Positions 36,892 to 48,388 of a stretch of DNA of 64,000 nucleotides are shown one piece after another. Both the position numbers and the translations under genes were made by a program. The DNA comes from Ciona savignyi (taxonomy: Eukaryota > Chordata > Ascidiacea > Phlebobranchia > Cionidae). The stretch is from positions 725,845 to 789,844 of the forward strand of contig CH002883.1 in the NCBI GenBank assembly GCA_000149265.1, given 5' to 3'. How positions within the stretch are numbered: position 1 is the stretch's first letter; every line of letters starts with the position of its first letter. Below the pieces are notes generated by a model. The model was not told the DNA's origin, did not search any database, and worked only from the letters and a program-made list of their open reading frames with translations.

Positions 36892-38890
36892 ATGAATCTA
36901 ACTTTATTCACTCTTACAGAAAAGGGTGTACTGTCATCTGTTTCATTGGAGATATTCCTTTATCTCAATGCATACTATCTTGCATTGTTCGTGTTGGCTG
37001 AGGTGCTACTAGTTGTTTACAAGGTAAGAAAAGATCAAATCACCTACAGTCTGCAATTTGGCAATCCGTCTTGAAAATATTCTTCACTATAGTGGATAGA
37101 GATATTCATCCCAAAATAAACATTGAAATGGAAAATGATTAAAAATTTTATTTTGATTCTATCAATTCAAAATTCAGTACTCATTGTGAAAAAAAAAACT
37201 TGATAACTTTTGTTTTTTAAACCTGTCCAGTATCCACTTCATATCATAATCTGCCAACGAGTATTAATATTTTCATTTTTTTTGTACCATAACATACGGT
37301 ACCTAATATATTGTGCTGTTGTTATGTTGATTAGAGTATAATACAAACACAATAAATTGTAACCTGACATTCAAAATTTGAAATCATACTGATATTTATA
37401 TTCACATTTTAATATACGTTTAATATAATATTAAACGATATGTATATTTACTTTTCATATACAAATATGTACTGAGATACAGATACTGTACACAATAGAA
37501 TTGTCTGTATTTGATTTTTTTAAATTATTCTAACCAACTGTATTTGTATTTTCATGAAGGCTGAGGTATTGCCATACCCTTCAAATAATATTGCACTTGA
37601 TGTTGTGCTGGTTTTTCTCTTGGCATTCATCGAGTTGATGAGGATATTTATGGGTACATATGCTTTTTATAAAAACATTTGTTATGTACTGTTATACTTT
37701 GTTCAACTGGTGGGCAATGTGGTATTGGTAATAAGTTAATAACCACCAATCAAGAGTTAATAACCAAACTTTTACACTGTGCGGATTAACAGAGGTTACA
37801 ATTCGGTTTACTACAATTACTTTATTTGGATAATACTTGCCTGAGGTCAAAATACCGCAAGTTTTTAAACCGTGTATCCAGGATTGTTAATTTTTACAAT
37901 ACTGCTCATAGCAGGATGAAATTTCTACACCTATCAGGATTGAAAATGACATTTATAACAAGTTTAGATAAAATATTATCATTTCCACATAAACTTAAAC
38001 AAATTTGTTCGGCTAAATAGCTTGCTGGGTTAATGCACCGCCTTTTTAGTCGAAGGTTGCAGGTTCGAAACAGCTTGCTAGCTAGTCGGTTGTGTTTTTT
38101 TGGCAAGTCAATTACTGGACATTGCCTGCCAGTAGAATGATAGGTTCCACCAAATTAAAAAAAATTCTTGGATTTTTCAAACCACAGTTATAAACATGAA
38201 TATCCCATCCGTTTAGCCAAAATAGTGTTGGATCGAAACTGTTCTCTATAATTGGTTGGTTGGGTCCTTGGACAAGACACTTAAGCAGACATAACGTAAA
38301 TCCAGTAAAATAATGGATGATTCTCAAACTGAATTTAAAATTTCACAATCCTATACAACATACTGCAATTGATTTGTTAAACCAACCTATTCAACCCCTT
38401 AGGTTCCAAGGGCAATTTGACAGAACATGTTGTTGCTTCGGCTATATCACTTGGATTCCTCATACCATCAGTAGTGCTCACCCTATATTTTCTACTGTGG
38501 CAAACTTTTGTCCTGCGAGTGGACGTTGTATTATGTGGTGTGATGCTCTCACTTCACGCTGTTGAATTTCTTTTCCTCTGCATTGCGCTGTGTACTTTCC
38601 CAAGGTAATTAATTCTATTGAGTAACTAAAGCTTTAAAATATTCGTTTTATAACCCTAAAAAGGTGAATCCAATGCTTGGTCGGATCTCAAGAGATTTAT
38701 TAGGATAAAAAAACTGTTCTTATGTCTCCTACTCTATCATGTTCGGAACACTGCAATAGCTGTATGTACCCAACTCTGGGTATCTGATAATTGTCCGTGT
38801 TATAATGCCTTGCGTTTTACCAATGGAATAAATAGGAGTATCCTGTCTTTCTGACTGTTAATTTTTTTCTTTTACAGAGCACATGCCTGA
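36892..38890 (+). CDS. TMEM216: TMEM216-like ciliary transition-zone membrane protein
   Basis: Exons 36892-37023, 37560-37653, 38403-38604 and 38878-38890 (13 nt, encoding the end of RAHA and the stop) join in phase for about 146 aa. Four hydrophobic segments and the block LPYPSNNIALDVVLVF ... IELMRIFMG, then SKGNLTEH, match TMEM216/TMEM80 proteins (LPYP, DVV, E-R-F-G, KGNL). TMEM216 belongs to the MKS/transition-zone complex at the cilium base. The N-terminus is uncertain: the frame opens at ATG 36892 (MNLTLFTLTEKGVLSS), but CTCTTACAG just before EKGVLSS is a good acceptor, so an upstream first exon may exist. TMEM80 is the main alternative assignment. Confidence 0.85.
38018..38165 (+). repeat. 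tRNA-type SINE copy
   Basis: Starts TAGCTTGCTGGGTTAATGC (A-box-like), has a B-box GGTTCGAAAC, then GTCGGTTGTGT and GGACATTGCCTGCC. A second, partial relative (GGATCGAAACTG ... GTTGGGTCCTTGGACAAG) follows at about 38229-38310. Intronic in the TMEM216-like gene. Confidence 0.75.
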
Positions 38891-39848
38891 AGAAGTGAAA
38901 TACCCAACATTAGTACAAATGTCTGAAAACTTTGTTTTATTCATCCACTGTGCTTCTAAAGAGTTGTTTTACACCTTCATATATTTGTATTGTTTCTTAG
39001 AATTCATCACCTAACATGTGCCTGAAAAACAAGTATCTGTTTTAAGTGCGATTTTAAACGAGAGGTGGTATAATGTGATATAGATATGAGATGAAATAAT
39101 GGTGCTAAAACAAATTCATATGAACACACGTTTTAAACTGTATTATAATGTCCTTAAATAGTATCTAATTTATTTTAATATTAAAAATGTGTTTTTATTG
39201 GGCTTAGCTTTGATTTGTTAAGATTTGGTAATAACAATATGCTGGAGAATTGTGCTCCACTAACTCCATTTATTATCTTATTATTATCCACCTGAACAGT
39301 GCATGCAAAAATTATGCGGCATTTTAATAACTAAATATTGTTTGTTATTGTCAGCAGTAAGCCTAATCGTGGCCAAAGAAACGGCAATGCATACAATCTG
39401 TAGTGTCGTCATAAGCATGACTACACGTAGCATGGTGATTTAAGTCTGAAACGTGATGGACTGTGATGGTTTCGCCGCGTTTATGCGTCAGACAGCTTAT
39501 TATTAGAGCAGAAGTTGTAATTTATGACAAAAAAATCGTTTATTTACCGTGATGGGTACAGCGTATTCGTGAAGTGGACTCCTGGCCAACGCGCGAGCTA
39601 GTTAATATCTAAAGGTCAGTTAAATGTTATATACCCCGAGGATATTCTGGCATATCACAACAAGCTTTAGCTATCTTGGGTTTAGCGATGTTATAAAGGT
39701 AAATTAACCAGTTCTCGAGACAAGCGAAGTACAGGCACTAAACTCGCATATTCGACATCCGTCAGTCATAGAGCAGTTATATTAGCATCATTCCAGGCTA
39801 ATCAAGTGTTTTATTACTAGTCTTTTTTACTTTATAGATCGTGCAATA
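38891..39848. other. Intergenic, no gene seen
   Basis: 3' flank of the TMEM216-like gene and 5' flank of GPCR 1. No repeat ends or exons recognised. Confidence 0.5.
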
Positions 39849-42070
39849 ATGAGTACGGCGCGAATTTCCATAGTAGGCCTATTGGTTTTATTTTTCTTAC
39901 TAAATAACTGTCACAACGCAAAATCTACTGAGACAGCCACAGCGGTATCACCAAGAATCTATGCCAAAAATGTATCACAGTGGCAACAGTTTAAGTGCGA
40001 ATTTGCGCCCCGGTTGATGCCTGGAAGACGCGACCACATTGAGAGCTGTTGCGAGAATGTGTATAAGAATTTTTCTAGGTACTGGGCGAGTGGTGGTTTG
40101 TATTTATCTCGACTGTTGGAAACACTGCAAGGCTGGAATTGCTCTCAGTTTAAAATCGAATGTAGAGAACAAACTTTCGCCTTCAATAATTTCACAAAAC
40201 TGATGTATGATCGGTTTTGTAACCACACACAGTTAGTGGATAAATGTATAACCGAAGTGCAAGTTGTACTAAAAAGTACTTCGGATTCTTGGACAGAGCT
40301 TACCAATCAGTTAAACATATCTTCTGTATCGTTGGAGCACGCCTCACAGCCTTGTGTTCAAGTAGCATTCTATGAACGAGACGCCGGGGGCTATGGACAC
40401 TATCATGAAGTAATTCAACCGTTTCTTCCATTTTGTCCGTTTATTTGGTGCGGATTTGATGAAAGTTTTGTAGACAAAGGGAAAGCCTCCGTTTGGAATT
40501 GCATGCCTCACAGGTATATAGCAATAATCGCTAAAGTATTCATTTTAGATTAAATAAAACAGCCGTGTCTAAATCCAATTGTATTTTAAAAGCCCAGTTT
40601 TCTGCTTACAACATCATAGTTCTTATTTAATAGAATCCTGTTTTCGAATGGTAGTCAAAACTTCCTTAAAAATACAAAGTTGATTTGTACATGGTTATTT
40701 TTCTGATTTCATTCATACTTTTACATATACATTTGTATTAATACATACCCATATCAATTAATACATAACCCTATCATCCTAACTAGGTAGCGATGAAATT
40801 CGTTACCATCTTTCAATAGTAACCCTAGTTATGAGTAATGTTTAATACATAACTATTTTACAGATGCAGATTAAACATTGCTATTTTGATGGCTGTTTCT
40901 CTAATACTTGCAATTATAGTGGTTGTGGTGAACGCTATTGTTCTTTGCGTGTTGTGCAGTCATCGAAAAATGCGCACCAGTCAAGGAATTTACAAAATAT
41001 CACTCGCTTTGGCAGACATTTTGGTCGGCTTTGTAATTTTTCCTACATTTGTTAGCAGTCTTTATAAATACCAACTGGTTGGACACAACAAAGGTGATCT
41101 GGTTAATGTTACTGGGTACGTTGCAGACGGGCGTATACTCGAACAAGGCAGGATTGAAACTGTGCAAATACACAAGACAAGCGGCCATTTCCGTTCACAG
41201 TTCTCGAAATCGTATTTAAACTTCGTTGGGTTCGTGACCATTCTTTCGTTGACAGTATCCGTGCTAACGCTGGTTGCTGCAGGAATTGACCGATTTTTTG
41301 CAGTGTACCGACCTACAAAGTACAAACAGATTGTTGCAACACCTATTGCATTCGGTGTTACCTGCTTTTTATGGTTTCTTTGTCTAGTTTTCTCAATCTT
41401 GCCTTTATTTCTGCAAGCGCTATCATACACATTAGTTGCATCCATACTCGTATCTTCCGCTGGTCCTATGGTCCTGATACTCTATGCTTTTGCGTTTATC
41501 ATACCGCTTTTCTTTATGTGGTTGGTGACACTAGCTACCTACATGGCCACACGTTCTTACAAAAATAGGTGGAAACGACTTTCAACTTCAGATGACAGAA
41601 AAACTCAAGGAATTAATGAAACTAGATTGTCTCGCACCCTCGGCATCATGGTGGGCGTTTTTACTTTGAGTATTCTTCCAACTGTGGTCGTCCTGGTTTG
41701 TGGCATGCTCTTAAGAAATATATATCCAAACTTACCAAGAGAACTGAGTCAATCCGCAACGGTCGCATTTACCTCCGCCGAGGTTGTGGTCATATTCATC
41801 CTAATGTGCAACAGTATTTGGAACTGCTTTATCTACAGCATACGAGACCGGGAATTTCGACGAACATCGGTCGGATTTTTTGTTCAACTATCCCGCAGAA
41901 TTCGGTGTATTTCCTCTCTTGATATCCATGTTCAAACCGAAGGTATCAATAACCCAAATTTGTCAGAAGAGATAGAACACGACGAAGCTTATCTCGATCG
42001 CACTGTGTTTACCGAGATTGATATTAAACCAGAAACATACGGAACTGCAACCGACACCACGAGAATGTAG
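39849..42070 (+). CDS. GPCR 1 of cluster: 12-Cys ectodomain plus divergent 7TM
   Basis: Two exons, 39849-40513 and 40864-42070, join in phase 2 to give 623 aa. Exon 1 encodes a signal peptide (ISIVGLLVLFFLLNN) and a glycosylatable ectodomain of about 195 aa with a CC doublet (IESCCENVYKNFSRYW), TLQGWNCSQF, FCNHTQL, ASQPCVQVAFYE, FIWCGFDE and VWNCMPHR. The twelfth cysteine is the second residue after the junction. Exon 2 encodes all seven helices and a 65-aa tail. Class A-like features: N in TM1, LADILVG in TM2, GIDRFFAVYRP after TM3. Unusual: TM7 reads NSIWNCFIY instead of NPxxY, TM6 FTLSILP instead of CWxP, and TM3 has no cysteine for the usual ECL2 disulfide. Ligand unknown. The nearest relatives are the three neighbouring GPCR genes. 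Confidence 0.9.
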
Positions 42071-42423
42071 TGGCGATTTGTAATCTCGTACTTCAGTGTT
42101 TACTCCATTGGATATATAAATTATAGTGATGTCAAATTTAAATTGTAATGCACAATGTAAATATATTATTCATGTTCATTCGAATTTTACTCGCCGACGG
42201 TTGCCTATCAAGTCGGTCGCATTAATGTCTCGTACACTTTTTTGCGGATGTGTTCCTAAAAAAAAAGATATAAAAACATTGCGTTGCTTTAGTTATTTTA
42301 AATATATCGTATAACATGCAATACAATAAAATAAACATCCTGCACGTTAAATCGTTGTAATATTATGATAAAGTCGTTACACACTGACATCGGAGCAATA
42401 ATGATGATGGGAAACTTAAATAC

Positions 42424-43004
42424 AAATTAGAGAGTGTCAACTATATGTGTTGACCACTACTATTTTTAAAACCTATTTTGCCTGTACCCAATACGTTGTT
42501 GCATGCAAAAAAAGAACAGTGTTAATGGTTACCTAATTACTCTTGGATATTTCTTTCCTTCCTGTTTGCGTGTGGTTGAGTTTATGGGGATTTCCAGGAA
42601 AACGAGTAAAGAAGTCTCCATATTTGTTTGAATGTAGCAATATTGTATTATAATGGATTGTTTATTATAATTTTATTAGCCGTTTGGGGTAAATTAACAT
42701 TTATGAAATATGTATTTTCAGGTTTATTGTATACACTTATCCTAAAATAAAAAGTGCTCCTTCCCAGTTCCTAGGTAATGAAAATCAAAGATCCTCGACC
42801 TAAAATGCCTGAAATTGGCGAAAACGGTCATCGTTCTTATATTCTCGGACTAGGCGGGAGTTTTTCGCCGTAATTTACTCCAAATTTACTAATGCATAAA
42901 TAACACATATTAGTCTACAGCTCTGCATGGAGCATCTCATATCGAATTATAGTCAAATTTTAAAAACAGTGGTGGCTGACACTTGGTTGACACTCTCTAG
43001 TTTA
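42424..43004 (+). mobile_element. MITE family A, full-length copy
   Basis: The left end AAATTAGAGAGTGTCAAC and the reversed right end AAACTAGAGAGTGTCAAC extend into about 50 bp of imperfect inverted repeat, including CCACCACTGTTTTTAAAA on the right. Internal sequence is shared with 15574-16300. About 580 bp, non-coding. No clean target-site duplication was found. Confidence 0.85.
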
Positions 43005-43049
43005 TTATCGACTCTCCCTTAGGGACACCAAGGAAAAAAAGCTTTATCT

Positions 43050-43495
43050 ATAGGAGGCGATGCAAACTGACCTCACAAAAACAGCTGTCACTTAAAATCC
43101 GGACATACGAAGTATTAGATTTTTTCACAATTTAAAATTGATGCTTGGATCTGCAACCTAAACTCAAAACCCTCCGAAACTGTACTTAAAATTTTTAAAC
43201 CCATACCTCTTTGTACATCGGCAACTTTTTTCCCAACAAAACAGCCAGCATATGCACAATCAACACCTTTATTTTACAAAGCACTGCTCTACTATTACAA
43301 AAATTTACAGCTAAACGAGAACACCGGCGCGCAGCCTAGCTAGCACATGCTGCTTCCAGCCAAAAAAACATTGAGGAATTACCATAATCGTTACTCAGTA
43401 AAACACTCGTTTAAAACTCGTCACATCCTGCCGCGCATAGAGGTCTTAATTGGTTATAAGCCATTATATCTGTAACGCAAATTATCATCTGTAAA
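43050..43495 (-). repeat. Dispersed repeat family B, reverse copy
   Basis: Inverted counterpart of 5020-5490, about 75-80% similar by eye and carrying CTAGCACATGCTGCTTCC, ACACCGGCGCGCAGC and CTCGTCACATCCTGCC. Confidence 0.8.
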
Positions 43496-43600
43496 AAACT
43501 GTCACACAGGGTTCACTCATGGAACTTTTTTAATTCTTTCCGAAACTGAAATACAATGCTGGATATATGAGTTAACTGTGGATAAACTTTATATCTTACA

Positions 43601-43896
43601 CAGGGCCAAAAACCCATCAAATTTTGGGCGAATAAGAATTTACTTGCGTGTGAAAGCTCACGCAAGTACCGCGAGTAAAATAAAATAAGTCATATGTTAC
43701 AATAAAACGGACGCGCCATGTGTACTTAAAAACGTTCGCAATAATGAGCATTTTCTTATTCACATATACGCCAGTTGAAGAGAAAACGGTCGAGGTAAAC
43801 GTTAGTTGTTTTGTTTGTTTTTTTATTTGCAAGTGTAAATTCTTACTCGCACGGTAAACACGCCATTCGCCTTACTCGCGTGAATTTTTGGCCCTG
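43601..43896. mobile_element. Short MITE with CAGGGCC ends and internal hairpin
   Basis: Both ends are CAGGGCCAAAAA in inverted orientation (hAT-like CAGGG terminus). Just inside the left end is a perfect 10-bp hairpin, TACTTGCGTG (43641-43650) and CACGCAAGTA (43659-43668), with an 8-nt loop. No exact target-site duplication. The remainder of 42071-44508 is otherwise empty. Confidence 0.7.
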
Positions 43897-44508
43897 CTAA
43901 CAAACATCCTTCTGCGTCTAAGACCTTTTTCGCAGCAAATCGACCAGCCAGTAATTAATTACACATTTATTTAGATAAGCTTTGGTCAAGTTAGATAAAA
44001 CAGCACAGTTAGACAAAATAGGCTGCTGTAAAATCTGACACTTGTCGCTTCCAACCGTATTAAGATTTTTGAACCACTGCCACCGTTAGTTCTCAGTACA
44101 GTCAATTACTTGTAATGACGCAGTAGAGATCAGATTATCAAATCTGTCTTAGCATAAAACTCCATTTTCTTAATTTATGTGGATATTTTTGGTGTGAAAT
44201 GAATTTTATAAGCTGTACACATTACACCACGAGACTTCACCTGAGTATGGAGACATTAGCTCCACAGCACCAGCTACACTTATAGTTACAAGTAATAAAA
44301 TGGGTTGTGTTTGATTTTACATTTGATATTCAACTATTTGCTCTGGTCGTTAGCGCTTCAAGTCTAATTAATATCCAGCACAACACCAGAAGTCTAAACT
44401 ACCAAGCTGCTAACATTGCCATGTATTATTTGTTTTGAACTTTGTATATGTACAACATAGGCAAAACTGTCGTTGAGCCATGAATCAAGTCATAAATTTC
44501 GTCCTTTG

Positions 44509-46664
44509 TCAATTGTCGGCTGTATTTTCCTTGGGGCAAGATTTCACACTCGTTTTCCGAGTGATATTATTATTTTTAGAAGACGGGGATGAAGTGGCGG
44601 ATGTTGGTGATCTAACTTTTAAATCTAGCATAGTTTTTCTGGAAGTTGTGCATCTCCACATGCGGCTGAGTTTGGTTGCTTTGGCGAGTGCAGAAAACAA
44701 TTCTTTTGATGCTGTACGAAATTCTTCCTGACGCATATTGTAGATCAACACATTCCATAAACTGTTGCATGAAAGAATTACAATTGAGACGAACTCAGCA
44801 GCCACATACGCCGCTGAGGCGGTGGTGTCCAGAAGTTCTGGCGACGAAAAGAAAATATTGTCAACAAAGAAAGAACATACTAAGGTAAGTATTGCAGGGA
44901 CAGTACTTAATGAAAACACCCCAATCATGATAAAGACTGTTTTTGTCAGTCGCGTTTCCATGCTTTCTCGGTTTGTAGTTCGGTTAGATGTCAAACTTTT
45001 TCTTCCGTTGGCATATCTCCTAGCTAAAATTAAGGTCCACAAAGTGAAAACCCACATTGCCACAAAAGGGATTATGACAGCGATAGTATACAGAATGATA
45101 GCCACTTGGCCACTCGATGACACGAATATTGATGCAACTAATGAATATCTTAGATCTTTTACAACCATCGGCAATATTGAAAATATTATAGCAAGTACCC
45201 AAACCGCCAATGACACCCATTTGGCGTAAACCTTAACAGCCATGTTGCGAAATTTCATCGGTTTGTAGATGGCAAAGAATCTCTCAAAACTCGCAGCCAT
45301 TAATGTATAAATTGACACGCAGAATGACGTCAATGTACAGAACCCAACAAAGTTAAGATATCCAGGAGAAAACAATGATAAATATCCAGAGGGAACTTGG
45401 GTTTTGATTGTCGATATATTTGTGGAAATAGTATTGTTTGAAATTAGGTATCCTGTAGCTAATTCATGTCGAGGCAAAGGGGAATTACCCCCAACAAGAA
45501 CCATTAGAGAAGTTGGAAAGGTAGGTAGAGTAACCAAACCCATCATAAGATCGCCACACGCGAGTGAAATTTTATATATCGCTTGGCTGTTGATCATTTT
45601 ACGGTTACGATTAAACACCAGCAGCACGGTTGTATTGGCAAGAATTATGACGAAAGCGAGCAGGAAGCAAGTAATGATTTCTATGATGACGCTTGCTTTG
45701 CACCTAAACAAAAGAATAACTCTTATTAAGCATTGCAAAAAACAAAATATTTCTATGTAAAGTTGTGCGGATTGAACTCGAAGTTGTTAGTAGAAGACCG
45801 GTAGCTTTTAGTAGATAAGCAAACACTTCGCCGCACCAATATAAATTAGTTTTAAAAAAATTAATTTCGAGGCTATATCGATAACGTTATTTTTTTAAAC
45901 AAAAAGGTCGGATTTTACAAATCTCTTTTGCGGTTTAATTGATCATGTTGTAAAAAAATTAGTGCTCGCGAACTTAGATTGTTCATTATTAGCCTCTACT
46001 TCTAATTATGCCAGGAATAGACAAATCAAATAATTTTAGATATATGGCACCTTTCTGAAATACAAGTCCACGTTGAAATCTTTCTTGTTCGCATGATAGA
46101 TGCATCGAACGCACACCACACAAGATCACAAAACGGAAGTCTTCCTTGTAAGATTTCAAGAAAACCGCCAGACGTGGACTTGTGCTGGTTCTCCAGCATT
46201 GCAATTTGGTTACACGGTTGTAAAAGCTCTTTCGTTGTCAATGAATTAATGCCGGCCTTTATTATTTGGTTTTTATGACTTCGGTTTGCATTCAAATCTC
46301 CTTGGTTTAAGTATTGTGCACATGAGGTTAAAACGTCAGTTTTGTTGCAAATGTAGCTGGTGACCATGCGCGAGTAAGCAGTAAAAGTAAAAGTGGGTTG
46401 GTCACATTCATTTTTTAACTGCGGGCACTTCCACTGCTTTAACGACTGAAGATATATGTACAAATACATATTTTGGTCGAACCAAGTTGTTTTATAAGAC
46501 TGTACTAACTTTTTACAGCAAAACAATTCATCGCTTCTGTCACCAACGGTAATACCAGCTACAAACCGACATGGAACTGCTTCACGGCTGATGTTAGTGC
46601 TTCGAACTTCCTCCGATAACATAAAAATAAAAATCCACGGTAACATCTTCCATAAACGATTCAT
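44509..46664 (-). CDS. GPCR 2 of cluster (inverted): 12-Cys ectodomain plus divergent 7TM
   Basis: Exons 46051-46664 and 44509-45703 join in phase 2 to give 602 aa. Signal peptide MLPWIFIFMLSEEVRS. Ectodomain cysteines follow the cluster pattern: VPCRF, LFCCKK, WKCPQL, NECDQ, YICNKT, SCAQY, LQPCNQIA, PFCDLVWCAF, WTCISER, then RCKAS across the junction. In the 7TM exon the DRY position reads ASFERFFAIYKP (ERF), TM6 FSLSTVP and TM7 NSLWNVLIY. Helix 8 is followed by a Ser/Lys-rich tail. It is the only member on the - strand, converging on GPCR 1, so the cluster contains an inversion or inverted duplication. The ectodomain is the shortest of the four, with no extended linker after the signal peptide. 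Confidence 0.9.
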
Positions 46665-46996
46665 ATTAAATGAACATTTAAAATATGTCTACAACGGTAT
46701 ATTACTTATTTTGTACCTAATCCTAATGGCGTGTGATTCATTGAATTGCGTAGTTTGCTTCTTTCTTACGTACGTTATGATTAATGAAGATTTGAATTGA
46801 AGATGTTTGTTAAGATATTCGTAAGATATTTAATGTTGTTGTGAATTCGACAGTACAGTAATGAAGTCCGAGTGGCACAATACGGCCATTATGCACGTGT
46901 CCACCAATCGTGGTCGTCAGAAGGGAAAGGTTGTGGACATTTGAAGCCAATGGTTCAACCCGATATAATATAAGATACTAATAATTTTAGAAGGAC

Positions 46997-47199
46997 TGTC
47001 ACCAGCGTTACGCAAAAAAAAGAAAAAAAAGTAAAATCCTTATGTGTTTCGAAGGGAACCCATAAAAAGTGTATTTTTTGACAACGTCACATTCAATGAA
47101 GTTAAATGTAACATACGTAAAGCATTAATTTTACATTATTTAAATATGAGGGCACATTTTGATTTTACTATGTTTTTTTTCTGCGTAACGCTGGTGACA
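46997..47199. mobile_element. Small palindromic MITE, 203 bp
   Basis: Perfect 18-bp inverted ends TGTCACCAGCGTTACGCA, each followed by an A-rich run and TAAAATC-type sequence. Non-coding. The target-site duplication is unclear (GGAC left, TAGG right). Nothing else is supported in 46665-48388 apart from a weak inverted pair noted among rejected items. Confidence 0.8.
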
Positions 47200-48388
47200 T
47201 AGGCATATCCGGTCGCCAGGTCATTGGGTAAAACGCGTTATAGCTTTTAATTGTTCAAAAACCCCAGGAATTCCCGCTATCGGAGAAAATGTCAAAAGGC
47301 GGTCAATTTTCATTATTTTCGGCGTTATCGCCGATATCTCGGGAATAAAAGGGAATATTTGTTTTAAATTTCTACTAAATTTAGAAAATAAAACACGAAT
47401 CAGAAAAACATACCTGGATTTTAAATCTCCCGGTAACCCCCAAAACAAAATATATAGGCCCAACCAATCATAAATACAATTTTATTACGCGTAGAAATGA
47501 GTTGTAAAAACAATACTACAAAATATAAATATACTTTTAGGGACCACATCTTTAACCCCCTTTCTAGAAATTCTCATAAACTTAACAACGCGTAATCCTT
47601 TTACCAAGAATAGTTAGTCAGAAAGGTAACCAGGGAAACCGTTTGTGCATGCATAAACATGTAGCGTACACCAGTGGTGGTTAACATCATGTGATTTGCA
47701 CTGTTTGGTTTTGCCGCCATTTGTAATCTCATCGCACATTTATCGTTCCATAGCGTGTATCTTATTTTATTCACTGTTATACCATCAATTTTTTAACAAA
47801 TGGTACAGGCCGATATTGAATGATTCTTTGTAAAACCGCAACATAAATTGCTGTTGATCTTTGTTTGTATTTTTCATCCATTGTACGTGTAAATTAGTCG
47901 AACGTAGCTATATTGAGCCTATACTTCCTCGGCAATACACCGAAAATATAGAAAACAAAACTTCGTCATATACAATACAAAAAGTCAGACCCGATTTTCG
48001 TGCGTTTGTGTCTATACACGCACCACACGCAGTTTCCCATTGTGACATGAATCAGTGGTGATATTGTGTTATATTTTACAAAATGTAAACTCATTTGTAT
48101 AGCCGTTCTATAGTAACGTTTTAGCATTATTATCCTTTAAGATGTGTTTTAAAGTTTTATTTTATATGTAGATCTCGAAGCAGGTTATATAATATTTATT
48201 ATAGGTATTCAGTCGAAATTAATTGTTAAGGTTAGGTTTTTTATATTTATAGTTGGCCCATCCGACATTTTAATTTTTACCGATAACCTAAGTTTGAGAA
48301 CCTGGGCAAATAATAGTATGCCCGTACCTACCTATAAACATCAATTAAGAATATTTTTCAAAGGATTTGGCGAAACATAGAAAATAGG

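Noticed and set aside
41062-41445. 127-codon - strand frame opposite the GPCR 1 exon
   Set aside because: Antisense shadow of a GC-balanced coding exon; no domain features.
44765-45229. 154-codon + strand frame opposite the GPCR 2 exon
   Set aside because: Antisense shadow of the 7TM exon. Its codons mirror the receptor helices, with no start context or homology.
47224-47610. Possible element with GGTAAAA and CGCGTTA near both ends
   Set aside because: The inverted pair (GGGTAAAACGCGTTATAGC and, reversed, GGTAAAAGGATTACGCGTTG) needs gaps, no target duplication was seen, and no second copy is in the window.
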